Counted from the stretch's first letter, positions 25,805-34,176 are shown. The stretch: DNA of 64,000 bases from UBA1231 sp045652765 (GCA_045652765.1 JAZOLG010000029.1:1-64000); one strand, 5' to 3'. Notes: generated by a model not told the origin, from the sequence alone. Program-made: numbers and translations.

Positions 25805-26383
25805 ATGATATCGAAAAAAGACTTATTAAAAGAAATGAACATATCATATGGACAATTATATCGATGGAAAAGAGAGGGATTAATACCTGACGAATGGTTT
25901 ATAAAACAATCTGTTTCAACAGGTCAAGAGACATATTTTAAAAGGTCGTTAATTATTCCACGAATTAAACAAATATTGTCATTAAAAGATAAATATGAAC
26001 TACAAGAAATTAATAAATTGTTTACTGACAATAATGTAGAACATAATTTTAATGTTAGACAGGTTGTGTTAATTGATGAAATTGATCCATTTATCTTAAA
26101 AGCTTATTTATCTGATAGAAAACATTTAACAATTACAGAACTTGCTTTTATATATATATTTAGTAAATATAAAGATGTAATAGACATGAACGATTACTTA
26201 AATATTAATTTTAACAATAATACATTAAATGATAAAAATGTATATATATGTAATTTAGAAAATAAAAATTTTATATTAATTAGTGATGATAATTTAATAA
26301 TTGATTCAAAAATAAAAATTATTAATGTTGAAAAAATACAAGATGTAATAAGTTTTATAGCGATTAAAGTTAAGGAGGTTTAA
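25805..26383 (+). CDS. DUF4004 (YhbD-like) protein with MerR-type helix-turn-helix
   Basis: A 192 aa protein resembling B. subtilis YhbD (DUF4004). Residues 3-30 form a MerR-type DNA-reading head: SKKDLLKEMNISYGQLYRWKREGLIPDEWF. The pattern TGQETYFKRSLIIPRIKQIL follows, with a helical middle and an Asn/Asp-rich beta-type C-terminal third. The start at 25805 follows GAGGTG by four bases; the frame is open from 25793, but those codons are the RBS. B. subtilis yhbD also precedes bactofilin genes (yhbE, yhbF), so the pairing is conserved. The likely role is control of the operon. Confidence 0.8.
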   Translation: MISKKDLLKEMNISYGQLYRWKREGLIPDEWFIKQSVSTGQETYFKRSLIIPRIKQILSLKDKYELQEINKLFTDNNVEHNFNVRQVVLIDEIDPFILKAYLSDRKHLTITELAFIYIFSKYKDVIDMNDYLNINFNNNTLNDKNVYICNLENKNFILISDDNLIIDSKIKIINVEKIQDVISFIAIKVKEV

Positions 26384-26386
26384 AAG

Positions 26387-26962
26387 ATGATTGATGATTC
26401 AGGAATTCGTGGTGTTGGAACTGTTAATGGTGGAACATATAGAAACTTAAAAATAGCAGGGAGCGCTACTATAAAGGAAGATTGTAAAGCTGAAAAAATT
26501 AAAATAGCTGGTAATGCAGATTTTGAAAAGTCTGTTACTGCAAAGACTTTCAAAGTTGCTGGACGTTGTACTGTAGCAGGAAATATAAAAGTAGATAAAT
26601 TATCTATCGCAGGAAGTTTTACTGCACATGGTAATATTGATGCTGAGAACGCAAATTTTGCTGGAACGGTATATATCGATGGTGATATCAATTGTGAAGA
26701 ATTTGAAGCAAATGTAACTGGTTCATCTTTTAAAAATATATATGGAGAATCAATTGCTTTTCGTAAAGGGAACTCAGTATTATCAAAATCACATATAGAA
26801 GAAATAGCAGCAACAAAAATTGATATTGAAAATGTTTTGGTAAATAAAGTTAGTGGTGAATTTGTAATAATTGGAGATGATTGTGTTGTAGAATTAGTTG
26901 AATACAATAATACATTATCATTATCCAAGAAAGCAAAAATTTCAAGAATTGTAAAAATATAG
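26387..26962 (+). CDS. Bactofilin-type polymer-forming protein
   Basis: A protein (191 aa) of the bactofilin/YhbE-YhbF type. Its whole length is built of short beta-helix turns with Gly, Ala and small hydrophobic residues at regular spacing: GGTYRNLKIAGSATI, IKIAGNADFEK, KVAGRCTVAGNIKV, LSIAGSFTAHGNID. Bactofilins form filaments without nucleotide and act in cell shape, stalk or motility functions. It is longer than typical bactofilins (about 120-150 aa). TAAGGAGG precedes the ATG, three bases after the DUF4004 gene. It is followed by two membrane proteins that may be its membrane partners. Confidence 0.85.
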   Translation: MIDDSGIRGVGTVNGGTYRNLKIAGSATIKEDCKAEKIKIAGNADFEKSVTAKTFKVAGRCTVAGNIKVDKLSIAGSFTAHGNIDAENANFAGTVYIDGDINCEEFEANVTGSSFKNIYGESIAFRKGNSVLSKSHIEEIAATKIDIENVLVNKVSGEFVIIGDDCVVELVEYNNTLSLSKKAKISRIVKI

Positions 26963-26970
26963 GAGGGCAT

Positions 26971-27414
26971 ATGAAAACAACAATTGAAGTAAATGGCGAA
27001 GTTTTCGAAATTGATTTAGAGAATTTAACCGAAGAAGAAGCAAAAAAATATAATATAAATTTTAATATTCCAAAAAGAGAAGATTCAAGCAGTTCTGGTT
27101 GGGTAATTACCACACATAAAATCAAATCTAAATTTTTAAGAATATTATTTTTATTATCATTAATGGCTTTCTTCTTATGTGGATTCTTAATTGAAGGTGG
27201 ATGGAGTTGGAGTTGGTCACTTTTCTTTGTAACTCCAATTATGTCAGGCTTTTTAGATTTATTTAAAAAATCAAAAAAACAGGTATTTAAATCAATTATG
27301 ACATTTCTAATTATTGGTGGATTTTTTGCATGTGGTTTTCTACTTGAAAATGCATGGAGATGGTGTTGGGTATTATTTTTCTTAATCCCAATTGTAAATA
27401 TTACGGTGGAATAA
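26971..27414 (+). CDS. Trp-rich membrane protein with duplicated segment
   Basis: I recognise no family. The 147 aa protein has a soluble acidic N terminus (1-45) and about four membrane segments arranged as an internal repeat: FFLCGFLIEGGWSWSWSLFF (about 69-88) and FFACGFLLENAWRWCWVLFF (about 117-136) share the order FF-x-CGFL-x-E-x3-W-x-W-x-W-x-LFF. Both are preceded by a basic stretch. AGGAGG precedes the ATG, eight bases after the bactofilin gene. The operon position suggests a membrane anchor or partner of the bactofilin. Confidence 0.75.
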   Translation: MKTTIEVNGEVFEIDLENLTEEEAKKYNINFNIPKREDSSSSGWVITTHKIKSKFLRILFLLSLMAFFLCGFLIEGGWSWSWSLFFVTPIMSGFLDLFKKSKKQVFKSIMTFLIIGGFFACGFLLENAWRWCWVLFFLIPIVNITVE

Positions 27415-28203
27415 ATGAATAGACAAAATAAAGATTATTTAGAAAAAGATTTTGAAAAGCATCAACCAAAGTTATTCATGCCAATTATGAATACAATCAT
27501 AGCTGCTGCAGCAATTGCATTAATGATTAGAGTAGCAATTACTAATGATGTGAAAATAATTTGGATAATTGTGTTTGTTTTGTTAATGCTGATATTTGCA
27601 GGAGGAAGTTGGTATTCAAGCTTTATTTTAAAAAAACAAAACAAAAAAGCAACTATAGATTTTCAAAAAGAAACTGAACTTTTATTTAGTGCAGTATATG
27701 AATTAAAAAAAGGAACATATATAGAGCCTAAAACACCTGTATTATTTGAAATAAGTAATATATATAAACCTATTGAGAAAGTATCGTATACAAAAATATC
27801 AAGAGCATTTCAACCAAAGATTGAACATGAGATATTTGTAAATCTTGGTCCTACTTGTGCAGGTTTAAATATTGATTATGAGACATTAGAAGTAAAAGGT
27901 TTTTCTGGTTGTGCTCCATATTCTATTTGGCGTAATAATAAACTTCATTTGCCTGATGCTAAAGATGGATCATTAAAATTAAAGATGGATGGATTTAATA
28001 AAGTCAAAAAACTGACTCTTAAAATATTAAATCAAGTAGATTCTTATTATGACAAGAAAAGTGGAATTTTTGCTATCGGTGAAATAAAACAAACTATACT
28101 AGATGATAATATTAAAATAGGTGAAAATGTAATTGTATCTTTATATGAAAATCAAGTAAAGTGTATATATGTAATTTTAGAATCAAATTTACTATTAAAA
28201 TAA
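27415..28203 (+). CDS. Membrane protein of unknown function
   Basis: I recognise no family. The 262 aa protein has a short charged N terminus, two membrane segments (about 22-40 and 48-68) and a cytoplasmic or outside domain of about 190 residues with mixed strands, including two Cys in GPTCAGLN and SGCAPYS. The start codon follows the previous stop without a gap, with GGTGGA as RBS inside the preceding gene, so the two are probably translated together. It is the last gene of the DUF4004-bactofilin operon. Confidence 0.75.
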   Translation: MNRQNKDYLEKDFEKHQPKLFMPIMNTIIAAAAIALMIRVAITNDVKIIWIIVFVLLMLIFAGGSWYSSFILKKQNKKATIDFQKETELLFSAVYELKKGTYIEPKTPVLFEISNIYKPIEKVSYTKISRAFQPKIEHEIFVNLGPTCAGLNIDYETLEVKGFSGCAPYSIWRNNKLHLPDAKDGSLKLKMDGFNKVKKLTLKILNQVDSYYDKKSGIFAIGEIKQTILDDNIKIGENVIVSLYENQVKCIYVILESNLLLK

Positions 28204-28216
28204 AAAAGTAATTCAA

Positions 28217-28245
28217 TTGAAGAAAACTGTGAAAAGTGCTATAAT
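28217..28245 (+). promoter_or_regulatory. Promoter of the suf operon, overlapping a terminator arm
   Basis: TTGAAG and TATAAT are 17 bases apart. The -10 box lies inside the left arm of a long inverted repeat (28232-28292). Confidence 0.7.
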
Positions 28246-28298
28246 AAGAAAGGTAAAAAAATAAGATTTTGCCTAAATATTATGGCACTTTTTATTTT
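28232..28298 (+). terminator. Nested hairpin between the bactofilin and suf operons
   Basis: The outer arms AAAAGTGCTATAATA (28232-28246) and TATTATGGCACTTTT (28278-28292) pair over 15 bases with one G-U. The inner arms AGGTAAAA (28251-28258) and TTTTGCCT (28267-28274) add eight pairs with one G-U. TATTTT follows. RNA arriving from the bactofilin operon would form the full stem and probably stop here. RNA starting at the embedded suf promoter lacks the left outer arm and would pass. The structure is read from sequence; the function is inference. Confidence 0.6.
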
Positions 28299-28327
28299 CG
28301 TAAAAATTTAATATGTGAGGTATTATT

Positions 28328-29149
28328 ATGTCTAAATTACAAATTGTTGATTTATGGGTAAAGGTAGAAGATAAGGTCATCTTAAAAGGTGTTAATCTTG
28401 AAATGAATAGTGGAGAAATTCATGTTATTATGGGTCCAAATGGTACTGGTAAATCTACTTTAGCTCAAACTATTATGGGACATTACAAATATGAAGTAAT
28501 TCAAGGACAAATTCTTTTAGATGGTGAAGATGTATTAAAAATGTCTGTAGATGAAAGAAGTAGAAAAGGTTTATTCCTTGCAATGCAATACCCTGCAGAG
28601 ATTACTGGTGTTACTAATGCTGATTTTATTAAAACAGCTATGCAAGCAAGACTTACTGAAGATGAACATATTTCATTATTTAAATTTATTAAAAATCTTG
28701 ATAAAGCAACTAAAGAATTAAAAATGAATCAAGATCTTCCACATAGATATGTAAACGTTGGCTTCTCTGGTGGAGAAAAGAAACGTAATGAAATTTTACA
28801 AATGAAGATGTTACAACCAAAATTCGCTATTCTTGATGAAATCGATTCTGGTCTTGATGTCGATGCATTAAGAATTGTTGGTGAAAATGTTAATGATATG
28901 AAATCTGATACATTTGGTGCATTAGTAATCACACACTATGAAAGATTATTAGATTATATCAAACCAGATGTTGTTCATGTTTTAATGAATGGTAAAGTTG
29001 TTAAAACTGGTGCTAATGAACTTATTGAAAAAATTGACCGTGAAGGATATGATTGGTTAAAACTTGAGCTTGGCTTAGTTGATGAACCAACTAAAAAACA
29101 AGTAAGTTTAGGAACATGTGCAGTTAATCCAAATTCAAGAGGCAAATAA
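28328..29149 (+). CDS. sufC: Fe-S cluster assembly ATPase SufC
   Basis: The ABC-type ATPase of the SufBC2D scaffold, which builds Fe-S clusters. At 273 aa it shows Walker A GPNGTGKST (about 36-44), the SufC signature FSGGEKKRNEILQM (about 144-157) and Walker B FAILDEIDSGLD (about 165-176), where the IDSGLD wording is specific to SufC. GAGGTATTATT precedes the ATG. The order sufC-D-S-U-B is that of Firmicutes, with no sufA and no IscR-type regulator visible. Confidence 0.97.
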   Translation: MSKLQIVDLWVKVEDKVILKGVNLEMNSGEIHVIMGPNGTGKSTLAQTIMGHYKYEVIQGQILLDGEDVLKMSVDERSRKGLFLAMQYPAEITGVTNADFIKTAMQARLTEDEHISLFKFIKNLDKATKELKMNQDLPHRYVNVGFSGGEKKRNEILQMKMLQPKFAILDEIDSGLDVDALRIVGENVNDMKSDTFGALVITHYERLLDYIKPDVVHVLMNGKVVKTGANELIEKIDREGYDWLKLELGLVDEPTKKQVSLGTCAVNPNSRGK

Positions 29150-29150
29150 T

Positions 29151-29894
29151 ATGAGTGATGTTTTAATTCAAACTTCACCTATGCATGAATGTGAAGAGAT
29201 TAACTTAGGGAAAAACGAATCAAAAGTTATATATCAAGACTTTGATACACCAATTAATTGTATGAATATTTCTTTAGAAGAAAATGCAAATCTAGAAATT
29301 TTATTGTTTAATTCAAACATAACTTTAAATGCTAATCTTCAAAGAAATGCAACTTTAAAAATTTATAATCTTGCATTTACTGCTGCTGATTATAGATGTA
29401 ATATTGAAGTGAACTTAAATGATGAAGCTAGTAATGTAAATATTATTAATGTTTATTTAGGAATTAATGATTCAGATATTGACTCAAATATTCAAATGAA
29501 TCATTATGCAAAACATAGTGTAAGTTCTTTAGATACATATGCTATTGGAAAAAATAATGCAAAACTAAATTTAAATAATAATGCATTTATTAAACAAGGT
29601 ATGTCTCAAAGTGAGGCAAAACAATCTACTAGAGGTTTAAATTTATCTACCTCATCATCAATTAAAGCACAACCAAATTTATTTATTGATGAATATGATG
29701 TAATAGCATCTCATAGTTGTTCAATTGGTTCTGTTGATAAAGATGAATTATTTTATTTAATGAGTAGAGGTTTACCAGAAGAACAAGCTCATGAAATTGT
29801 TGTGTTAGGTTTTATCCAACCAATTATTGAAAAAATTAAAAACGAAAACTTACAAGAAGTTATTTATAAAAAATTTGCAAATTTATTAAAGTAG
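29151..29894 (+). CDS. sufD: Fe-S cluster assembly protein SufD, short form
   Basis: The SufD partner of the SufBC2D complex. Only 247 aa are present against about 400-440 in most bacteria. The central beta-helix and C-terminal part are kept (KQSTRGLNLS, EYDVIASHSCSIGSVDKDELFYLMSRGL, with the conserved His at about 186), while the N-terminal helical domain is missing. There is no sign of frameshift, and the start at 29151 is two bases after the sufC stop with AAGAGG upstream, so it looks like a genuine reduced version. The frame is open from 29118, inside sufC, but without an RBS. Confidence 0.9.
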   Translation: MSDVLIQTSPMHECEEINLGKNESKVIYQDFDTPINCMNISLEENANLEILLFNSNITLNANLQRNATLKIYNLAFTAADYRCNIEVNLNDEASNVNIINVYLGINDSDIDSNIQMNHYAKHSVSSLDTYAIGKNNAKLNLNNNAFIKQGMSQSEAKQSTRGLNLSTSSSIKAQPNLFIDEYDVIASHSCSIGSVDKDELFYLMSRGLPEEQAHEIVVLGFIQPIIEKIKNENLQEVIYKKFANLLK

Positions 29895-29902
29895 GTGATT
29901 TT

Positions 29903-31108
29903 ATGCTTGAAGTAAAGCGTAGTGATTTTCCACTTCTTGAATCAAATAAAGATTTAGTTTATTTAGATTCTGCAGCTACTTCAATTAAACCCCAAATTGT
30001 AATTGATAAAATTAATGAATATTACACAAAGTATGGTGTTAATATTCATCGAGGCGTTTATGATTTAAGTGGTATTGCAACTAATGAATATGAAGAATTG
30101 AGAAATGTAGTTGCGAAATTCATTAATTCAAAACCAGAAGAGGTTGTTTACACCAAAGGGACAACTGATGGTATTAATAAACTAGCTTATATGTTAGAAG
30201 ACAGAATTAGCGAAAATGATGAAATAATTGTTTCTGTTTTAGATCATCATAGTTTGATTATGCCATGGCAAAATATTGCTTCAAAAAAGAAAGCAAAACT
30301 TGTTTTTGTCGATTTAAATGAAAATAATCAAATTACAGTTGAAAATTTTAAGAAATGTTTAAATGAAAAGACTAAAATTGTTGCATTGACACATGTTTCC
30401 AATGTGCTTGGTGTGATTTCTCCTGTTAAAGAAATTGCACGCCTTGCGCATGAAGTAGGTGCAATCGTTATTTTAGATGGTGCCCAATCAGTGCCACATA
30501 TGAAAGTAGATGTTAAAGATTTAGATATTGATTTCTTAGCATTTTCGGGTCACAAAATGATGGCTCCTACTGGAACTGGTATTTTATATGGAAAATACAA
30601 ACTTCTTAATTCGCTGAATCCAGCTGAATTTGGTGGTGATATGAATGATGGTGTTGAAAAATATTCATCTACATATAAAGATGCACCAGAGAAATTTGAA
30701 GCTGGTACCCAAAATATTGAAGGTGTAATAGCTTTTAAAAAAGCCATTGAGTACTTATCTAACTTAGGATTAGATAATGTTCATGAACATTCTACAAACT
30801 TAGCTCAATATGTTGTTGAACAAATAAAAGATAATCCTTTAGTTGAACTATATACTAAAAACCCAGAAAGTGGAATAGTAACATTTAATATTAAAGGTGT
30901 TCATCCACATGATGTAGCGACTTTCTTATCAAGTTATAATATTTGTATTAGAGCGGGTCATCACTGTGCTCAACTCATCACTCATCACTTAGGGTGTATG
31001 GGAACAGTTCGTGCAAGCTTTTATATATATAATACACTTGATGATGCAAAAAAATTAGTTGAGGCAATCAATGCAGCAACTGATTACTTTAAGGAGTGGT
31101 TAATATGA
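29903..31108 (+). CDS. sufS: Cysteine desulfurase SufS
   Basis: A PLP-dependent group II cysteine desulfurase (401 aa) that takes sulfur from Cys for Fe-S assembly. The PLP Lys lies in FSGHKMMAPTGTG (about residue 218), and the catalytic Cys in RAGHHCAQLI (about 354). The THVSNVLG and LDGAQSVPHM segments are also as in SufS. TAGGTGATTTT precedes the ATG. Its TGA stop overlaps the sufU start (ATGA). It passes sulfur to SufU, encoded next. Confidence 0.97.
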   Translation: MLEVKRSDFPLLESNKDLVYLDSAATSIKPQIVIDKINEYYTKYGVNIHRGVYDLSGIATNEYEELRNVVAKFINSKPEEVVYTKGTTDGINKLAYMLEDRISENDEIIVSVLDHHSLIMPWQNIASKKKAKLVFVDLNENNQITVENFKKCLNEKTKIVALTHVSNVLGVISPVKEIARLAHEVGAIVILDGAQSVPHMKVDVKDLDIDFLAFSGHKMMAPTGTGILYGKYKLLNSLNPAEFGGDMNDGVEKYSSTYKDAPEKFEAGTQNIEGVIAFKKAIEYLSNLGLDNVHEHSTNLAQYVVEQIKDNPLVELYTKNPESGIVTFNIKGVHPHDVATFLSSYNICIRAGHHCAQLITHHLGCMGTVRASFYIYNTLDDAKKLVEAINAATDYFKEWLI

Positions 31109-31557
31109 ATTCAATAAACGATTTATATCGCCAAGTAATAATGGAACATTACAAATCACCAAGAAATAAAGGTTTAAAAGAAGATGAAGGTTATGTAAAC
31201 CTTAGACTTAAGAATCCTTCTTGTGGTGATGACGTAACAATTCAAGCAAAAATCGAAAACGATCGAATTACTGGAATTCGTCACGAAGGTACTGGATGTT
31301 CAATTTGTTGTTCTAGTGCGTCAGTAATGAGTGAGGTTTTAAAAGGTAAAACTGTTAAGGAAGCTGAAGCCATTATTAATGACTATTATAATTTAATTAA
31401 AGGTGAAGAAGTAGAAGATGAAGATAGCCTAGATGAAGCCATTGCGTATCGTGGTGTAGCAAACTTCCCTGCTCGTGTAAAATGTGCAACTCTTGCATGG
31501 CGTGCTCTTGGTGCGATTCTACAAGGACAAAAAGGTGAACAAGATGTCGAAGAATAA
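31105..31557 (+). CDS. sufU: Sulfur acceptor/scaffold protein SufU
   Basis: A small zinc-containing protein (150 aa) that takes sulfur from SufS in Gram-positive bacteria. The three key Cys are at about 40 (PSCGDDV), 65 (GTGCSICCSSASVM, with extra Cys) and 126 (RVKCATLAW). The insert between them that marks SufU versus IscU is present. The start at 31105 overlaps the sufS stop with GGAGTGG upstream; the frame opens at 31096 without an RBS. The gene overlaps sufB by 14 bases. Confidence 0.95.
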   Translation: MNSINDLYRQVIMEHYKSPRNKGLKEDEGYVNLRLKNPSCGDDVTIQAKIENDRITGIRHEGTGCSICCSSASVMSEVLKGKTVKEAEAIINDYYNLIKGEEVEDEDSLDEAIAYRGVANFPARVKCATLAWRALGAILQGQKGEQDVEE

Positions 31558-32950
31558 TACATTAGATAAAATTGGTACAGATTATAAATATGGTTTTTCG
31601 ACTGATACTAAATCAGTATTTGATACGGGTCGTGGTATTTCTGAAGAAGTTGTAAGAAAAATTTCTTCTTACAAAAATGAACCTGAATGGATGCTAGACT
31701 TAAGAGTAAAAGCATATAATGCATTTGCTGAGAAAAAATGGCCAACTTTTGGACCAAAGTTAGACATGTTAAATTTTGATGAATATATATATTATATTAA
31801 ATCAACAAACAATATTTCTAATAGTTGGAATCAAGTGCCAGAAGAAATCAAAGATACATTTGATAAACTTGGTATTCCTGAGGCTGAACAAAAGTATTTA
31901 GCTGGAGTATCTACTCAATTTGAATCAGAAGTTGTATATCATAATACAATCGAAGAATTAGAAAAATTAGGTGTATTATTTTGTGACACTGATACTGCTG
32001 TAAAAAAATACCCAGAAATTGTTAAAGAATATTTTAATAAAGTAGTTCCATATCAAGACAATATGTTTGCATCACTTAATACTGCTGTTTGGTCTGGTGG
32101 ATCATTTATATATATTCCAAAAGGAGTGAAGATTGAAAAACCTCTTCAATCTTATTTTAGAATAAATACTGAACAAATGGGTCAATTCGAAAGAACATTA
32201 ATAATTGTAGATGAAGGTGCAAGTCTTAATTATGTTGAAGGATGTACAGCACCTAAATATTCAAAAGACTCACTACATGCAGCTGTTGTTGAAATTTATG
32301 TTAAAAAAGGTGGATATTGCAGATATTCAACAGTTCAAAACTGGTCTAACAACATTGTTAACTTAGTTACTAAAAGAGCTTATGTTGAAGAAAATGGACA
32401 TATGGAATGGATCGATGGAAATATCGGATCTATGGTTAATATGAAATATCCAGCTTGTATCTTGGCTGGACCTTATGCGAAAGGAACAACAATTTCAATT
32501 GCTTTTGCTGGTCAAGCACAATACCAAGATACAGGAGCAAAAATGATTCATTTAGCTCCAAATACTACAAGCCAAATTATTTCTAAATCAATTTGTCGAG
32601 GTGGCGGTAAAGTTAATTACCGTGGTACAGTGCGACATGGTAAAAATGCCAATAATGCCAAATCGCATGTTGAATGTGATACTTTAATTTTAGATAATAT
32701 TTCCACTAGTGATACTATTCCAACAAATATTGTACAAAATGGAACTTCATATATTGAACATGAAGCGACAGTATCTAAAGTATCAGAAGAACAATTATTC
32801 TATTTAATGAGTCGAGGTTTAACTGAACAACAAGCAACAGAAATGATTATCATGGGATTCATTGAGCCTTTCGCAAAAGAACTACCAATGGAATATGCAG
32901 TAGAACTTAATCAATTAATTAAACTTGAAATGACTAATTCAATTGGATAA
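31544..32950 (+). CDS. sufB: Fe-S cluster assembly protein SufB
   Basis: The core scaffold subunit of SufBC2D (468 aa). Landmarks are FDTGRGISEEVVRKIS near the start, SGGSFIYIPKGVKI (about 182-195), VEGCTAPKYSKDSLHAAVVE (about 230-249) and HVECDTLILDNISTSDTIP to EHEATVSKVSEEQLFYLMSRG at the end. The start at 31544 follows AAAGGTG inside the end of sufU. The frame is open from 31484 but upstream codons belong to sufU. The operon ends with a terminator. Confidence 0.97.
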   Translation: MSKNNTLDKIGTDYKYGFSTDTKSVFDTGRGISEEVVRKISSYKNEPEWMLDLRVKAYNAFAEKKWPTFGPKLDMLNFDEYIYYIKSTNNISNSWNQVPEEIKDTFDKLGIPEAEQKYLAGVSTQFESEVVYHNTIEELEKLGVLFCDTDTAVKKYPEIVKEYFNKVVPYQDNMFASLNTAVWSGGSFIYIPKGVKIEKPLQSYFRINTEQMGQFERTLIIVDEGASLNYVEGCTAPKYSKDSLHAAVVEIYVKKGGYCRYSTVQNWSNNIVNLVTKRAYVEENGHMEWIDGNIGSMVNMKYPACILAGPYAKGTTISIAFAGQAQYQDTGAKMIHLAPNTTSQIISKSICRGGGKVNYRGTVRHGKNANNAKSHVECDTLILDNISTSDTIPTNIVQNGTSYIEHEATVSKVSEEQLFYLMSRGLTEQQATEMIIMGFIEPFAKELPMEYAVELNQLIKLEMTNSIG

Positions 32951-32953
32951 AAT

Positions 32954-32989
32954 AAAATAACCATTCTTTATAAAGAATGGTTATTTTTT
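32954..32989. terminator. Bidirectional terminator between sufB and the XRE gene
   Basis: The arms AAATAACCATTCTTTA and TAAAGAATGGTTATTT pair perfectly and are followed by T on the forward side. Confidence 0.92.
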
Positions 32990-33263
32990 ATTTCCCAAAG
33001 TTTTTATTATAATCTTCTTCCACAATCTTATTAAAATCTTTAATTCTTGATTTTAGATATTTATCCGAATCAACACCAAGCAATTCATCAATTGTTAATT
33101 GGAATATTTCTGCCATTTTCATAAGTTGGTCAAGACTAGGTTCTTGGTGACCTGTTTCAATTCTAGAATAATTAGATTGATTCATATCAAGCATTGTGGC
33201 CATATCTTTTTGCGAGATATCACGATCTTCTCTAGCGTTCTTAATTCTTTCATAAAAATTCAT
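32988..33263 (-). CDS. XRE family helix-turn-helix regulator
   Basis: A 91 aa DNA-binding protein with a Cro/C1-type head: ISQKDMATMLDMNQSNYSRIETGHQEPSLDQLMKMAEIF (about 17-55) and the closing LTIDELLG. A short helical tail follows, probably for dimerisation. GAGGTATATAATT precedes the ATG on the reverse strand. It is divergent from the hydrolase-murF-ddl genes, with a 14-base palindrome in the gap, so it may regulate itself and that cassette; this is inference from layout. Confidence 0.9.
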   Translation of the reverse strand: MNFYERIKNAREDRDISQKDMATMLDMNQSNYSRIETGHQEPSLDQLMKMAEIFQLTIDELLGVDSDKYLKSRIKDFNKIVEEDYNKNFGK

Positions 33264-33313
33264 AATTATATACCTCGGTTTAATTATAATTATAAATTTT
33301 AGATAATTTTAAA

Positions 33314-33327
33314 AATATTCGAATATT
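33314..33327. promoter_or_regulatory. Palindrome, candidate operator of the XRE regulator
   Basis: AATATTCGAATATT is a perfect 14-base palindrome in the 151-base gap between the divergent XRE gene and the hydrolase gene. XRE regulators bind such dyads. In AT-rich DNA short palindromes also arise by chance, so this is tentative. Confidence 0.4.
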
Positions 33328-33414
33328 ATTTATATTTTAATAAAATGTTTAAAATAAGGATACATATAAAGTGGTATAAAAATTAATTGTTATACATATT
33401 ATGTCGTGATGAAA

Positions 33415-34176
33415 ATGAAAGATTACAAAGATATAAAATATTTATTTTATAATGAAGAAAAAAAGATTAATACAATAATACTTCCGGGATTTCTTCAGAC
33501 AAATCGCCAATATCAAAATCTATTTGATACAATAAGAAAAAATTCAAATCTATTTGTAATAGAATTTCCAGGCTTTGGTATTAGTAAAAAACTTGATTAT
33601 GTAGTTACTCTAGACTATTACGTAATATTGCTTAGAAATTTTATTCAGGATTTAAAACTTAGTAACGTGGTATTAATAGGACATTCCTTTGGTGGAAGAG
33701 TTATTACTAAGTATGAATCAATATATAATGATTCTATTGCGTTAATATTAATTGATAGTGCAGGGATTAGACAGAAGTCATTTAAAAAGATTGTTAAAGT
33801 ATTTAAATATAAAATAAAAAAGAAGATATTTAAAATGTTTAAATTAAGAAAACTGTATTTAGAATTGGTTAATACAAGTGGCAGTAAAGATTATCAACAA
33901 TTGGATCCAATATCAAAACAAACTTTTAATAATATTATAAAAGAAAACACAATTAAGTATTTATCTAAGATTAATACATTAACATTTATAATATGGGGGG
34001 AACTTGATAAAGAGACACCATTAAAAATGGGAGAAATTATGAATAAAAAAATTAAAAACAGCTCCCTAATTAAGATTAATGAAGTAGGCCATTTTCCACA
34101 TTTGGAAAAACCATTATTAATTAATAACATTATTGATTGTTTTTATCAAGAGGTGATATTATCAGTTATACAATAA
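33415..34176 (+). CDS. Alpha/beta hydrolase
   Basis: A 253 aa serine hydrolase of the alpha/beta fold. The nucleophile lies in IGHSFGGR (about residue 91), the acid probably in WGELDKETP (about 197) and the base in NEVGHFPHLEKP (about 226). ILPGFLQTNRQY near residue 20 forms the oxyanion region. I chose the third Met (33415), because GTGAT, a part of the GGTGAT-type site, sits four bases upstream; starts at 33406 (GTG) or 33409 are possible. Residues 115-150 are unusually basic (FKKIVKVFKYKIKKK). It overlaps the MurF-like gene and is the first gene of the cassette. Substrate unknown. Confidence 0.85.
   Translation: MKDYKDIKYLFYNEEKKINTIILPGFLQTNRQYQNLFDTIRKNSNLFVIEFPGFGISKKLDYVVTLDYYVILLRNFIQDLKLSNVVLIGHSFGGRVITKYESIYNDSIALILIDSAGIRQKSFKKIVKVFKYKIKKKIFKMFKLRKLYLELVNTSGSKDYQQLDPISKQTFNNIIKENTIKYLSKINTLTFIIWGELDKETPLKMGEIMNKKIKNSSLIKINEVGHFPHLEKPLLINNIIDCFYQEVILSVIQ

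Noticed and set aside
26380..26970. Long reverse frame of 196 aa opposite the bactofilin gene
   Set aside because: It mirrors the repeat-rich bactofilin codons, has no RBS and no family wording.
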